From: Planctomycetaceae bacterium
GTDB taxonomy: Bacteria > Planctomycetota > Planctomycetia > Pirellulales > Pirellulaceae
Length of the DNA: 9,725 nucleotides
Assembly (NCBI GenBank): GCA_002702965.1
Contig: PADE01000191.1
Location: 18,599 to 28,323 of the forward strand
Direction of reading: 5' to 3'
How positions within the stretch are numbered: the stretch's first letter is position 1; each line of letters starts with the position of its first letter. Under the pieces are notes generated by a model. It made no database searches and had not been told where the DNA came from. It was given only the letters and a program-made list of their open reading frames with translations. Made by a program: the position numbers and the translations under genes. Shown here one piece after another: positions 1 to 7,095 of the stretch.

Positions 1-1517
1 CGGACCAATGTGTACTGTTCGGCATCCAAAAGTACGCAACCGTGCCACGGAGTGATCCACTGATCTTCGGCGTGCGTGAGCAAAATCCCGATCTTGTCGC
101 TGTGCGGGTCTTGAGGGTGTATCGAAAGGCGTAGTGCATCGGGGAAGCACTCGGCGATCAAACGGCTCCAAGCGTTGCTCCGCCGAATGACCTCGTAGGC
201 GGTCTGCTTGGCCTGTTTGCGTACTTGCGTACGGCTCTGAGTCGATTGAAGTGCGATCTGATCTTCAAATACGAAACGGTGGATGCCGTTGAACATGGCG
301 CGGTGGTGGTCGAACTGGTGCGTACGCTCCACGACGAGTTCCAAGTCGTCGGCGTACTGGCGGACAAGTTCTTCGCGGGCGAGCGTGTGTTCGTTGCCAC
401 GGAACACATCATCCAGGTCGAACATGTCGAGATGATCGGCTCCGGTCTGCTGGATGATCGCGACTATCTGTCGTCGGTACGCGGAAACATGGTCGTCGGA
501 AACGCCCACCAAATCATTGAACACACGCCCGTCGGAACAGATGGTAATCCGCGCCCCGGGTGGGTAGAGGGAACGAATTTCGTCACACAGGGTGATCAGA
601 AAACGGAGGGAAAGTTCTTCACCTAAGTCGGGGAGTGGCCCCAGCGTCTTGGTCCGATTGGCACTTTTGGCGGGAAAGCCCGGCAGCAGCAAGCGTATCG
701 GCAACTCGCGGCGAATTAGGTTCTCTACCATTGGCAGGTGCAGAGCGAAGCACTGTGGGCAGGGGTGTGCAGCGCACGATCGATCTGGATCCAGCAAGCG
801 GCGGTGTCGAAAAAGCACGCGCAGGATGTTCTCGGCCTGGGTGAAATGGGCGTCGTCGCGCGCCGGTTGGACGAGTTGTCCAAACACACGATCGACGCGG
901 GACAGGATTTGGTTCTCCCAATCCATCGACGTGAGCATCGGTCCCAACATCGTTAACAGGTCCTCGACCAGCTGTAGGGCCTCCTCCGCCGCGGTTGGGG
1001 CTTGGAGCCAGAGGAGGACGAGGCCGAGGTGCACCCCGTACAGCGAACGAGACAGAGAGCGACCATTCGCCTCGTCCGCGCAGTCGCTTGCTCCCTGGAC
1101 GACGGACTGGAACACACCTTGCACGCGAGCGCGAATCCGTTGGGTATGCTCGCTCAATGCGCTGAGGCGATTTTCAGGATCGATTGCCACCGGCAGCAAT
1201 TTGACTAGGACTTGGCGATGGGGTGCGAGTAGGTCGAACTTCATCCGCATCGCCGCTGAAAACCGCTGGGCGACCCCGCCGTCAGGGAGTTCAGAGGCCT
1301 GTGCCTCAAGATCAACCGAGAGTCGATGGTACAACGCCAAGGCGAAAGCCTCTTTGTGTCCAAACAGGAGATAGGTCCTATCGAGCGGGACGTCGGCCGC
1401 ATCGGCGATGTCCCGCATCGACGTCTCGGCGTAGCCTCGGTCCACAAACAGGTCGAGAGCGGCGGCGATCAACTGGCGCTGTGTCAGGGGTTCGTCGAAA
1501 GAGTTGACAACGGGCAT
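1..1517 (-). CDS. TetR-type regulator fused to PvcA/IsnA-family isocyanide synthase (partial, runs off left edge)
   Basis: 505 residues are visible and the 3' end lies outside the window. Residues ~10-60 form a TetR helix-turn-helix: L16-F24 helix, GYAETS 28-33, then MRDIADAADV 34-43 and the end motif TYLLFGHKEA 48-57. Residues ~60-200 are helical, like a TetR ligand domain. From residue ~229 (ENILRVLF) the protein matches the PvcA/DIT1 family: LPGFPAKS ending at 285, LPDLGEE, YPPGARITICSDGRVF ending at 333, HPQ 467-469 with DKIGI 474-478, and TPWHG 489-493. Known enzymes of this family convert the amino group of L-Tyr or L-Trp to an isonitrile using ribulose 5-phosphate. The substrate here is unknown. 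The frame has no stop between 1517 and 3. ATG 1517 is chosen because the TetR homology begins just after it. An in-frame ATG at 1568 is possible, and neither has a clear Shine-Dalgarno. The synthase C-terminus is cut off. Fusion of the two domains is seen directly; regulatory coupling is inference. Confidence 0.88.
   Translation of the reverse strand, partial: MPVVNSFDEPLTQRQLIAAALDLFVDRGYAETSMRDIADAADVPLDRTYLLFGHKEAFALALYHRLSVDLEAQASELPDGGVAQRFSAAMRMKFDLLAPHRQVLVKLLPVAIDPENRLSALSEHTQRIRARVQGVFQSVVQGASDCADEANGRSLSRSLYGVHLGLVLLWLQAPTAAEEALQLVEDLLTMLGPMLTSMDWENQILSRVDRVFGQLVQPARDDAHFTQAENILRVLFRHRRLLDPDRSCAAHPCPQCFALHLPMVENLIRRELPIRLLLPGFPAKSANRTKTLGPLPDLGEELSLRFLITLCDEIRSLYPPGARITICSDGRVFNDLVGVSDDHVSAYRRQIVAIIQQTGADHLDMFDLDDVFRGNEHTLAREELVRQYADDLELVVERTHQFDHHRAMFNGIHRFVFEDQIALQSTQSRTQVRKQAKQTAYEVIRRSNAWSRLIAECFPDALRLSIHPQDPHSDKIGILLTHAEDQWITPWHGCVLLDAEQYTLV
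961..965 (-). promoter_or_regulatory. Possible internal ribosome binding site in the fusion gene
   Basis: On the minus strand, GAGGA at 965-961 lies 10 bases before an in-frame ATG (950-948, residue M190), close to the end of the TetR-like part. Two more in-frame ATGs follow (M194, M198). This could allow a separate isocyanide synthase without the DNA-binding part. It is only a short match within coding sequence and may be chance. Confidence 0.2.
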
Positions 1518-1879
1518 CGAAGAACCGGCACGGGAAATAGGGGGATCGTGGCGATCAAGGCACGGCATCCGCGTCCACACTGTTAGAATGCCATACCCCT
1601 ATCGGATCGGCAATACGGCCAGCGCAAGGACGCTCGGGACGATGAGCCAAGGTTACTCGGAGCCGGCGCTCACAAAGGAGTGTCGATTCCTGCACCGCAA
1701 GCCGCCGTTGATAACCGTAGCGCGTACAGTAGCCGTAAGAGAACCTGAACCCGGTCGACACCGGCGCGTGCGGAGCTCACGACATTTCTCAGACGTCATC
1801 GTCTTGAGCAGCGAGCGAGTCTCAGCATGGTTCGAAGTACCAACCTGATTGCAGGTAAGCTCGCTATTATCGTTGCACT

Positions 1880-1903
1880 CCACACAAGGTGTTGTTTGTG
1901 TGG
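1880..1903. repeat. Perfect 8-bp inverted repeat, possible operator or hairpin
   Basis: CCACACAA at 1880-1887 and TTGTGTGG at 1896-1903 are exact reverse complements separated by 8 bases. No T-run follows, so it is not a typical terminator. It lies ~360 bases upstream of the TetR-fusion start and ~215 bases upstream of the methyltransferase start. It could be a dimeric-regulator site, but arms of this length can occur by chance in 600 bases. Confidence 0.35.
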
Positions 1904-2103
1904 TTCCCTGTTGTCGTTAGTTCTGGTACCCAATTCCGTTCCAATTACTATTGAAAGTGACTGGACCTGATTGGCGAATGTAGCGTCTCGGGTATGTCCC
2001 GAAGCTGCTCGTGCGCTGAGTGCAAAGGGAATGTGCACAAGTCACTGGTTCGGTGTCTCAATCTACCGGTGGAATCGCAACACCGTGCGGTGGCCGAGTG
2101 CTT

Positions 2104-2108
2104 AGGAG
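2104..2108 (+). promoter_or_regulatory. Ribosome binding site deciding the methyltransferase start
   Basis: AGGAG lies 10 bases before ATG 2119. The frame is open upstream to 2020, but the upstream ATG there has no such site, and the extra 33 residues do not look like family sequence. The start at 2119 is therefore preferred. Confidence 0.55.
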
Positions 2109-2118
2109 CAGGCGTCTC

Positions 2119-3036
2119 ATGTTTGCGCGACTCAAAAAGCGATTGTTCGCCACCCATCCGTTGACGATTCGGCAGCGAATATGGCGTCGTATAAAGTACA
2201 TTCTCAGAATCAAGCAGCTCTCGAAACTGCTGTTTGCTCCCCATCCTCTGTTAGACATCCGAATGCGGTATGTCCACAAACACGAGATTGGGAGTTATGA
2301 ATATCGATTGGGGCTGGGAGCGGTAGATCGTCCACACTATGGATATTGTGTTTATCACGCCGCAGAGCTTGCAAAGAAGCTTGGAATACCGCGAATAAGT
2401 GTTGTGGAGTTTGGCGTCGCCGGCGGGAATGGACTCGTCAACTTGGAATACCACGCACAAGAAATCGAGAAATGCCTCTCTGTGGGAATCGATATTTATG
2501 GGTTTGATACCGGCGAGGGTCTTCCGAAACCGCAGGATTTTCGGGATCTGCCTTACCATTGGAAACAGGGTTTCTTCAGGATGGACGTGCCCTTACTGGA
2601 AAGACAGTTGAAGAGATCGAACCTGGTATTTGGTGATATCAGGGAGACATCCGTCAACTTTTTCGAGCGTTTTGACCCTGCTCCGATCGGAGCAATCATG
2701 CATGATTTCGATTATTATTCTTCCACGTTATCCGCGCTTCAGATGTTGGAAGGAGACGAGAACTACTTCTTGCCGCGTGTGTTTAACTACTTCGACGACA
2801 TTGCGGGAAGTGAAATTGAAATGTACTGCGATTACACGGGCGAGCGACTAGCAATCAACGAGTTTAACGGGCAACACGAGGACATCAAGATTGCAGACGC
2901 GTATTACCTATTGGCACGGAAAGTCGTCCAGCCCTGGTATCACCAGATCCGGATTTGTCATTTCTTCAAGCACAGCCAATACAACAACTTCATCTGTAAA
3001 GAGAATGAGCAAAGACCGCTTCAACACGTAACCTGA
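2119..3036 (+). CDS. TylF/macrocin-like class I SAM-dependent O-methyltransferase homologue
   Basis: 305 residues with ATG start and AGGAG site. Residues 1-50 are basic and rich in Arg, Lys and Leu. The SAM-binding Rossmann fold starts at motif I, VVEFGVAGGNG (96-106). YGFDTGEGLPKP (127-138) fits the D-S-F-E-G-L-P signature of the TylF family and carries the acidic residue (D130) expected to hold the SAM ribose. NLVFGDIRET (168-177) follows. HDFDYYSSTLSAL (195-207) resembles the family's DGDLYxST metal/substrate motif, and YFDDIAG (224-230) follows. Family members methylate sugars or hydroxyls of secondary metabolites and surface glycans; the acceptor here is not predictable. It stands alone, divergent from the isonitrile gene and convergent with the hydrolases. 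Its G+C, estimated by eye in the high 40s %, is clearly below its neighbours, which suggests recent acquisition. The call as a methyltransferase fold is firm; the exact subfamily is less so. Confidence 0.75.
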   Translation: MFARLKKRLFATHPLTIRQRIWRRIKYILRIKQLSKLLFAPHPLLDIRMRYVHKHEIGSYEYRLGLGAVDRPHYGYCVYHAAELAKKLGIPRISVVEFGVAGGNGLVNLEYHAQEIEKCLSVGIDIYGFDTGEGLPKPQDFRDLPYHWKQGFFRMDVPLLERQLKRSNLVFGDIRETSVNFFERFDPAPIGAIMHDFDYYSSTLSALQMLEGDENYFLPRVFNYFDDIAGSEIEMYCDYTGERLAINEFNGQHEDIKIADAYYLLARKVVQPWYHQIRICHFFKHSQYNNFICKENEQRPLQHVT

Positions 3037-3115
3037 ATCTCACAGGTCGATACGGCCACGCGTTCTGACAGGATTACCTCGCACGGACGGACTCGACTCG
3101 GAGGCAATCGCGTTC

Positions 3116-3132
3116 GAGATCATGATGATCTC
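3116..3132. repeat. 17-bp palindrome between convergent genes
   Basis: GAGATCAT (3116-3123), a central G, and ATGATCTC (3125-3132) form an exact inverted repeat with a 1-base centre. It lies between the 3' ends of the methyltransferase and the CocE-type hydrolase. No T-run follows on either strand and the 1-base loop is too small for a terminator hairpin. A protein-binding site is possible, as is chance. A smaller repeat, CTGCG-GAT-CGCAG, follows at 3168-3180. Confidence 0.35.
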
Positions 3133-3221
3133 CCAGGGCGGCTTCGATACCGCAGATGACCAACGCGCTGCGGATCGCAGGTTGAGTTGCGACGACTGTC
3201 TACGGGCTGCTTCGTTTCCCG

Positions 3222-5225
3222 TCAGTTGAGCGGGCGCGGTACCGAGACGGACCAGTTTTTCTCGAAGTACGGCTTGCCGTCACGCAGGATCCGGAGATGA
3301 ACCGTGTGGTGGAACGAGTCGCGGTCGCTGGTGGTTGATTCATCCGAGTGCACCTCGATGTCAAACTCGGCGCGGATCATCTTGTAGAACGCCTCGGCTC
3401 GCAGAATCGCAACTGCCGGGTCCCTATCATCGACGGTGAACTGGGACCTCAGCTCCAGCCGATCGCCCGCGGCACCAGTGGCAACGTGCAGCCGCGCGGT
3501 TGTCTCCTGGGTGGCCAGATCCCGGGTGATCGAATATTCAACCGGTTGAGACAGGCTTTGTGGATCCGCGGTCGGTAGCGGCTGTAATTCGGGGAGTGGC
3601 AATTCGGGTGATTGTAAAGGGACAACGGGAAGCACCACGCGCGAAGCGTGCACCCCGCCACGATGCACCGAGTGAACACCGGGCTCTCCAGTCGGCCAGG
3701 CATTCTGAAAATCCGCTCCGGCGATCGCGATCTGCAGGCGGTGCCCCGGTTCAAAGACGTATGACATCGTTTTCAGCGGGATTTCCAATGCGTAGATTTC
3801 GCCCGGAGATAGCGGTTGCGGATCCGAATGCGAGCTGCGATGCGTGGCATCGAGCCCCCCGTAGCGCACGAGTTTTGCGATTCCGTCCGGTGCCACATCA
3901 ATTAGCTTGACACGAAAGTACGCGGTGGTTGCGGTCGAGGAAACATAGAGTTTGGCGACCGGGGTTCCCGTTACTTCTAACTCGGTTTCCAGTGGTGACG
4001 AGGTATAGACCAGCGCATCGGGTTCGTCGAGCCGTTGGTCCAACGGCATTCCCCATGGCAGGACTCCCCCGCCCCAGTGGATGCCGGACGAGATGCCGGC
4101 ACTCGGTCGGTAATCGAGGTCGTCGGAAGTCGTCTCTTTGTGCGGCTGGTCAGACAGACCCCCTGGCGTGAGATAGAGCGATCGCGGCTGGCTGCGGCCG
4201 ATCGGCCAGTGCGACTCATTTCGCCAGGTTCCCGGCTCCTCGAGTGGCATCCGCACGTCGGGGGGGCTGTAGCGGCGGACGAAGAGCGTCACCGGCGGCT
4301 CCTTCATCACCCCGTTGTCGATCCCTTTTAACCAGTAGTCGAACCAGCGCAGATAGAGGGGCCGCGTATCGATTCGCGGTCCGGGAACCGCAACCGGTTC
4401 TTCGCCGTACCAATGCCCCCAAGGCCCGACGAGCGCTTTCTTGGGGCACTGCAACCGGTCGTAAGCTCTCAACAGCGCCGTGGGATAACAGTCCGACCAC
4501 CCGCTGACCACCAACACGGCACACCGCACCCGCGCATAATCGGCCGACAGAGAACGCTGTTGCCAATAGGTCTCCTGGAGCGGATGAGAGAGATAACCGA
4601 TTCCCCACGGTGCGCTCCGCTGAAGCCGCTCTTGCCATATTGCGTTCCAATGATCCCCGACAACATTCGGATCGGGTGGCGCGAAGTTCCAGGCGTTCAT
4701 ATTGCCCGAGTAGCTGTCGAACATATAGGGTCGCAAGCAGCCCCCGGGATACACCCATTCGGTGTAGACATCGTCATTGGCGGACCGGACGATCAGCGCT
4801 TTGAGGGCCGGTGGATTTTGCACCGCCACCTGCCACTGCACCACGGCGCTGAACGACTTGCCGATCATCCCCACCTCACCGCTGCACCACACTTGATCGG
4901 CGATCCAACCGACCATATCAAATCCGTCTTGGCGTTCTGTGGCGTTGTAGATGTCGGTTGTCCAGCCGTCGGAGTTCCCGGTCCCTCGGGCATCGAATTG
5001 GACAGCCACATAACCGCGCTCGACCAGGTACGGCACCGCCGGCGGGTACTCGTCGCGGTAATCTGGCAGCGTCTTACGGAGTCGTCGGTAGGGGTTGTAT
5101 TCCATGATTGCGGGAAATGCGCCCGCGGCGTCGGGTCTGGTCACCTTGGCACAAATCTCGACGCCGTCACGCATCGGCACGCGCAGGTACTCGATGCGAA
5201 CGCGATCTCGGAATTCCCCACCCAT
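3222..5225 (-). CDS. CocE/NonD-family serine hydrolase (peptidase S15-like), distal gene of operon
   Basis: 667 residues with no signal peptide, so probably cytoplasmic. Order of parts: N-terminal strand VPMRDGVEICAKV (16-28), alpha/beta-hydrolase core with QFDARGTGNSDG (76-87), the nucleophile in IGKSFSAVVQ (S124), SGWSDCYP (D245), GPWGHWYGE (H271), then a beta-rich C-terminal jelly-roll (from ~365) as in PepX/CocE proteins. The family cleaves esters or amides, for example cocaine esterase, alpha-amino acid ester hydrolases, glutaryl acylases and X-Pro dipeptidyl peptidases. The substrate cannot be read from sequence. Two oddities: the nucleophile elbow is G-K-S-F-S-A where many members have G-x-S-Y-x-G, and it is ~80 residues longer than its paralogue, much of this in a charged C-terminal tail. 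ATG 5225 lies 9 bases after the preceding stop, with GAGAG as a modest ribosome site overlapping that stop, so the two genes are probably translationally coupled. Confidence 0.88.
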   Translation of the reverse strand: MGGEFRDRVRIEYLRVPMRDGVEICAKVTRPDAAGAFPAIMEYNPYRRLRKTLPDYRDEYPPAVPYLVERGYVAVQFDARGTGNSDGWTTDIYNATERQDGFDMVGWIADQVWCSGEVGMIGKSFSAVVQWQVAVQNPPALKALIVRSANDDVYTEWVYPGGCLRPYMFDSYSGNMNAWNFAPPDPNVVGDHWNAIWQERLQRSAPWGIGYLSHPLQETYWQQRSLSADYARVRCAVLVVSGWSDCYPTALLRAYDRLQCPKKALVGPWGHWYGEEPVAVPGPRIDTRPLYLRWFDYWLKGIDNGVMKEPPVTLFVRRYSPPDVRMPLEEPGTWRNESHWPIGRSQPRSLYLTPGGLSDQPHKETTSDDLDYRPSAGISSGIHWGGGVLPWGMPLDQRLDEPDALVYTSSPLETELEVTGTPVAKLYVSSTATTAYFRVKLIDVAPDGIAKLVRYGGLDATHRSSHSDPQPLSPGEIYALEIPLKTMSYVFEPGHRLQIAIAGADFQNAWPTGEPGVHSVHRGGVHASRVVLPVVPLQSPELPLPELQPLPTADPQSLSQPVEYSITRDLATQETTARLHVATGAAGDRLELRSQFTVDDRDPAVAILRAEAFYKMIRAEFDIEVHSDESTTSDRDSFHHTVHLRILRDGKPYFEKNWSVSVPRPLN

Positions 5226-5234
5226 GGGTTACTC

Positions 5235-6989
5235 TCAAGGTTCGATGATCGGCAGGACGATGTGCGACGGAAATTGGTTGGTGTGCAGAACGGTCTGCTT
5301 GGCCGGCTGCATGCGCGTGCCCGTTGCAACGTCTTCACCGGTGTTCAAGTTGCGGCTAAAGCGTGGGAAATTACTGCTGCTGACGTCCAATCTCAGTCGA
5401 TGTCCAGCCAGAAAGACATGGCTCGCAGGGTAGAGTGAGATCCGAAATACGTCCACCACGTTTGGCTCCAGTAGCTCAATCGCCGTCAGACTGTTGCGGT
5501 ACCGCGCCCGGAGAATACCCTCGGAAATCACCAGCGATCGCTGGTGGTGATCAACGTCGGTCAAGCGGGCGGTGAAATCCGTGTCGCGGGCCGACGACTC
5601 GGCGTACAGCACGACCTCAATCGGCCCGGTGACTTCGAGATCTTGTTGCAGGACGGTCGATGTATAAACGAGCACATCTCCGCGACGTTCGATCGCTCGT
5701 TGGTCGACGGGGCCGCCCTCGAGCGGCTGTTCGGCGTGTGTCGTCATCAGCCGCACCGAGAGGTTACCGCCGAGGGTCGGGACGGGCTCGGCTGGATCAT
5801 ACGTGAATTGATCGGGAGGCTCGTTTTCTGGCGGATCCGGGGTAAGGCTGCCGTCGCCGGCCAGGGAATTGGCGCGGCCGCCACTGTGCAGATAGAACGC
5901 CTCGTACCGGGTTCTAGCCAGGGGCCACTCCTGTTCGAAACGCCACCGATTGGCACCCGTGACAAAGATGCGGATCGGTGGTTCGTCTGCGATCCCGCCG
6001 GTCGTTCCTTTGAGTTGCCAATCAAACCAACGGCGTTCTTGTTCGCGCATGTCCAGCAGCGAGTCACCGCCGAAATCGATGTCCCCCAGCCGCGTACTCT
6101 CGGGGACCTCGTGCGACCAGGGCCCCACCAAAATCCTCTGTTGGGTGCGGGCTTTCGAGGTGGCGCCGTGCTGGACCATGGCGTTGAAATTGCGAAATCC
6201 GGACCCCGTGTAAGGGTCGTACCAGCCACATTGTTGAAAGACGGGGACCTCGATTTGATTGTGCCGGTGCATCGTATTGCACCGCTGCCAATAGGCATCG
6301 TACGTCGGGTGTGCGAGCCACTCGCGCCAGTACGGGATTTGTCGGCCGATGGCTCGTTCGTCGAGTTCGATCAGTGGCAGGTGATCCCAAAACTTCTGGT
6401 TTTGAAACAACTTCGACGCCTGGTTACCGACGACCGTCGCTAGGTTCGTCTCCCAAATTGTCGCGGCTCCCAGCGAGAGCAGCAGCTGAAACGCTCCACC
6501 CACATAGTGGCAGTCGCTGAAGAAGTCGTCACAAATCACATGGGGGGCCATACAAGCCAGATGGGGACTTCGCAGGGGAGCGGTCAACCATTGTGTCAAT
6601 GCGCCGTAACTCCGCCCCCACGTACCGATTTTGCCGTCGCACCAGGGCTGCTCCGCAATCCACGCCAGCGTATCGTTGCCGTCCTCGATATCGGGAAAGT
6701 AGGCATGGAACGTACCTTCCGATTCAAATCGTCCCCGACAGTCTTCTACGACGAACGCGTAGCCCCGTTCGGCCCACCACACGCCGAGTTCGATGAACAC
6801 GTCCCGAGTGCTTTCATACGGGGTACGCGTTACGATCGTCGGAAATGCGTCGGGCGCCCGCGGCGTGTAAATGTCCGCCGACAGCCGCACACCGTCGCGC
6901 ATCGGAACACGCTGGTTGTGCAGCAGCCGGATCTCGTTCCCCGCAGCCGCGGGGTTGTGTTGCAAATCGATTTTCGTCACCAGATTCAC
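5235..6989 (-). CDS. CocE/NonD-family serine hydrolase (peptidase S15-like), middle gene of operon
   Basis: 584 residues, close to the usual length of CocE-type hydrolases. Landmarks: QRVPMRDGVRLSADIY (26-41), VEDCRGRFESEG (81-92), nucleophile elbow TWGRSYGALTQW (S128), CGWYDPYTGS (D258), VGPWSHE (H293), and a C-terminal beta domain with LVYTSTVLQQDLEVTGPIEV (440-459), typical of the S15/CocE C-terminal fold. The full Ser-Asp-His triad is visible. No signal peptide, so cytoplasmic action is likely. Related enzymes hydrolyse esters of alpha-amino acids, acyl side chains of beta-lactams or cocaine; the substrate here is unknown. The start is a GTG (6989) with a good AGAGAGG ribosome site at 7004-6998, 8 bases away. 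It lies 106 bases after the acylase gene and 9 before the second hydrolase. It is a diverged paralogue of the next gene, not a recent duplicate. Confidence 0.92.
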   Translation of the reverse strand: MNLVTKIDLQHNPAAAGNEIRLLHNQRVPMRDGVRLSADIYTPRAPDAFPTIVTRTPYESTRDVFIELGVWWAERGYAFVVEDCRGRFESEGTFHAYFPDIEDGNDTLAWIAEQPWCDGKIGTWGRSYGALTQWLTAPLRSPHLACMAPHVICDDFFSDCHYVGGAFQLLLSLGAATIWETNLATVVGNQASKLFQNQKFWDHLPLIELDERAIGRQIPYWREWLAHPTYDAYWQRCNTMHRHNQIEVPVFQQCGWYDPYTGSGFRNFNAMVQHGATSKARTQQRILVGPWSHEVPESTRLGDIDFGGDSLLDMREQERRWFDWQLKGTTGGIADEPPIRIFVTGANRWRFEQEWPLARTRYEAFYLHSGGRANSLAGDGSLTPDPPENEPPDQFTYDPAEPVPTLGGNLSVRLMTTHAEQPLEGGPVDQRAIERRGDVLVYTSTVLQQDLEVTGPIEVVLYAESSARDTDFTARLTDVDHHQRSLVISEGILRARYRNSLTAIELLEPNVVDVFRISLYPASHVFLAGHRLRLDVSSSNFPRFSRNLNTGEDVATGTRMQPAKQTVLHTNQFPSHIVLPIIEP

Positions 6990-6997
6990 TTTCTAGG

Positions 6998-7004
6998 CCT
7001 CTCT
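6998..7004 (-). promoter_or_regulatory. Ribosome binding site for the GTG-started CocE-type gene
   Basis: AGAGAGG on the minus strand ends 8 bases before GTG 6989. It supports that non-ATG start; the family's first conserved strand begins about 25 residues later, consistent with it. Confidence 0.6.
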
Positions 7005-7095
7005 GAACCCTGACCAGTCGGGACCCATTCTATCTCGGCGAAATCTCTACGCGGCGCCACCTGCGCTTAGCCAGCAGAAAGTGTATCGGAGGAGG

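Larger units (their letters stand above)
1518..2118. other. Non-coding gap between divergent genes
   Basis: About 600 bases separate the start of the TetR-synthase gene (leftward) from the methyltransferase start (rightward). Open frames inside it are short, have no recognisable family motif, and read like chance frames. It must hold the promoters of both genes. Weak candidates are TTGCCG/CATTCT with a 17-base spacer, reading leftward within about 1586-1615, and TTGAAA at 1951-1956 with GCGAAT at 1974-1979, reading rightward. Neither is a strong sigma-70 match. The only clear structure is the inverted repeat listed separately. Confidence 0.6.

Noticed and set aside
225..1374. Plus-strand open frames opposite the left-edge gene
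   Set aside because: They are antisense to the TetR-synthase frame, which carries strong family motifs; their own products are Arg/Ser-rich with no recognisable domain.
1504..1848. 114-codon plus-strand frame in the divergent gap
   Set aside because: Composition looks random, there is no Shine-Dalgarno, and its start overlaps the 5' end of the TetR-synthase gene.
1988..2002. TCGGG-TATGT-CCCGA hairpin upstream of the methyltransferase
   Set aside because: The stem is only 5 bp and no T-run or conserved leader feature accompanies it; expected by chance.
3038..3229. Plus-strand frame after the methyltransferase, including ...SQGGFDTADDQ...
   Set aside because: It looks slightly protein-like and could be a gene remnant, but it is short, has no ribosome site, matches no family I know and overlaps the end of the hydrolase gene.
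4413..6443. Long plus-strand frames (about 340 and 300 codons) opposite the two CocE-type genes
   Set aside because: Both lie antisense to well-supported hydrolase genes. Long antisense frames are common in GC-rich coding DNA and these show no family motif.
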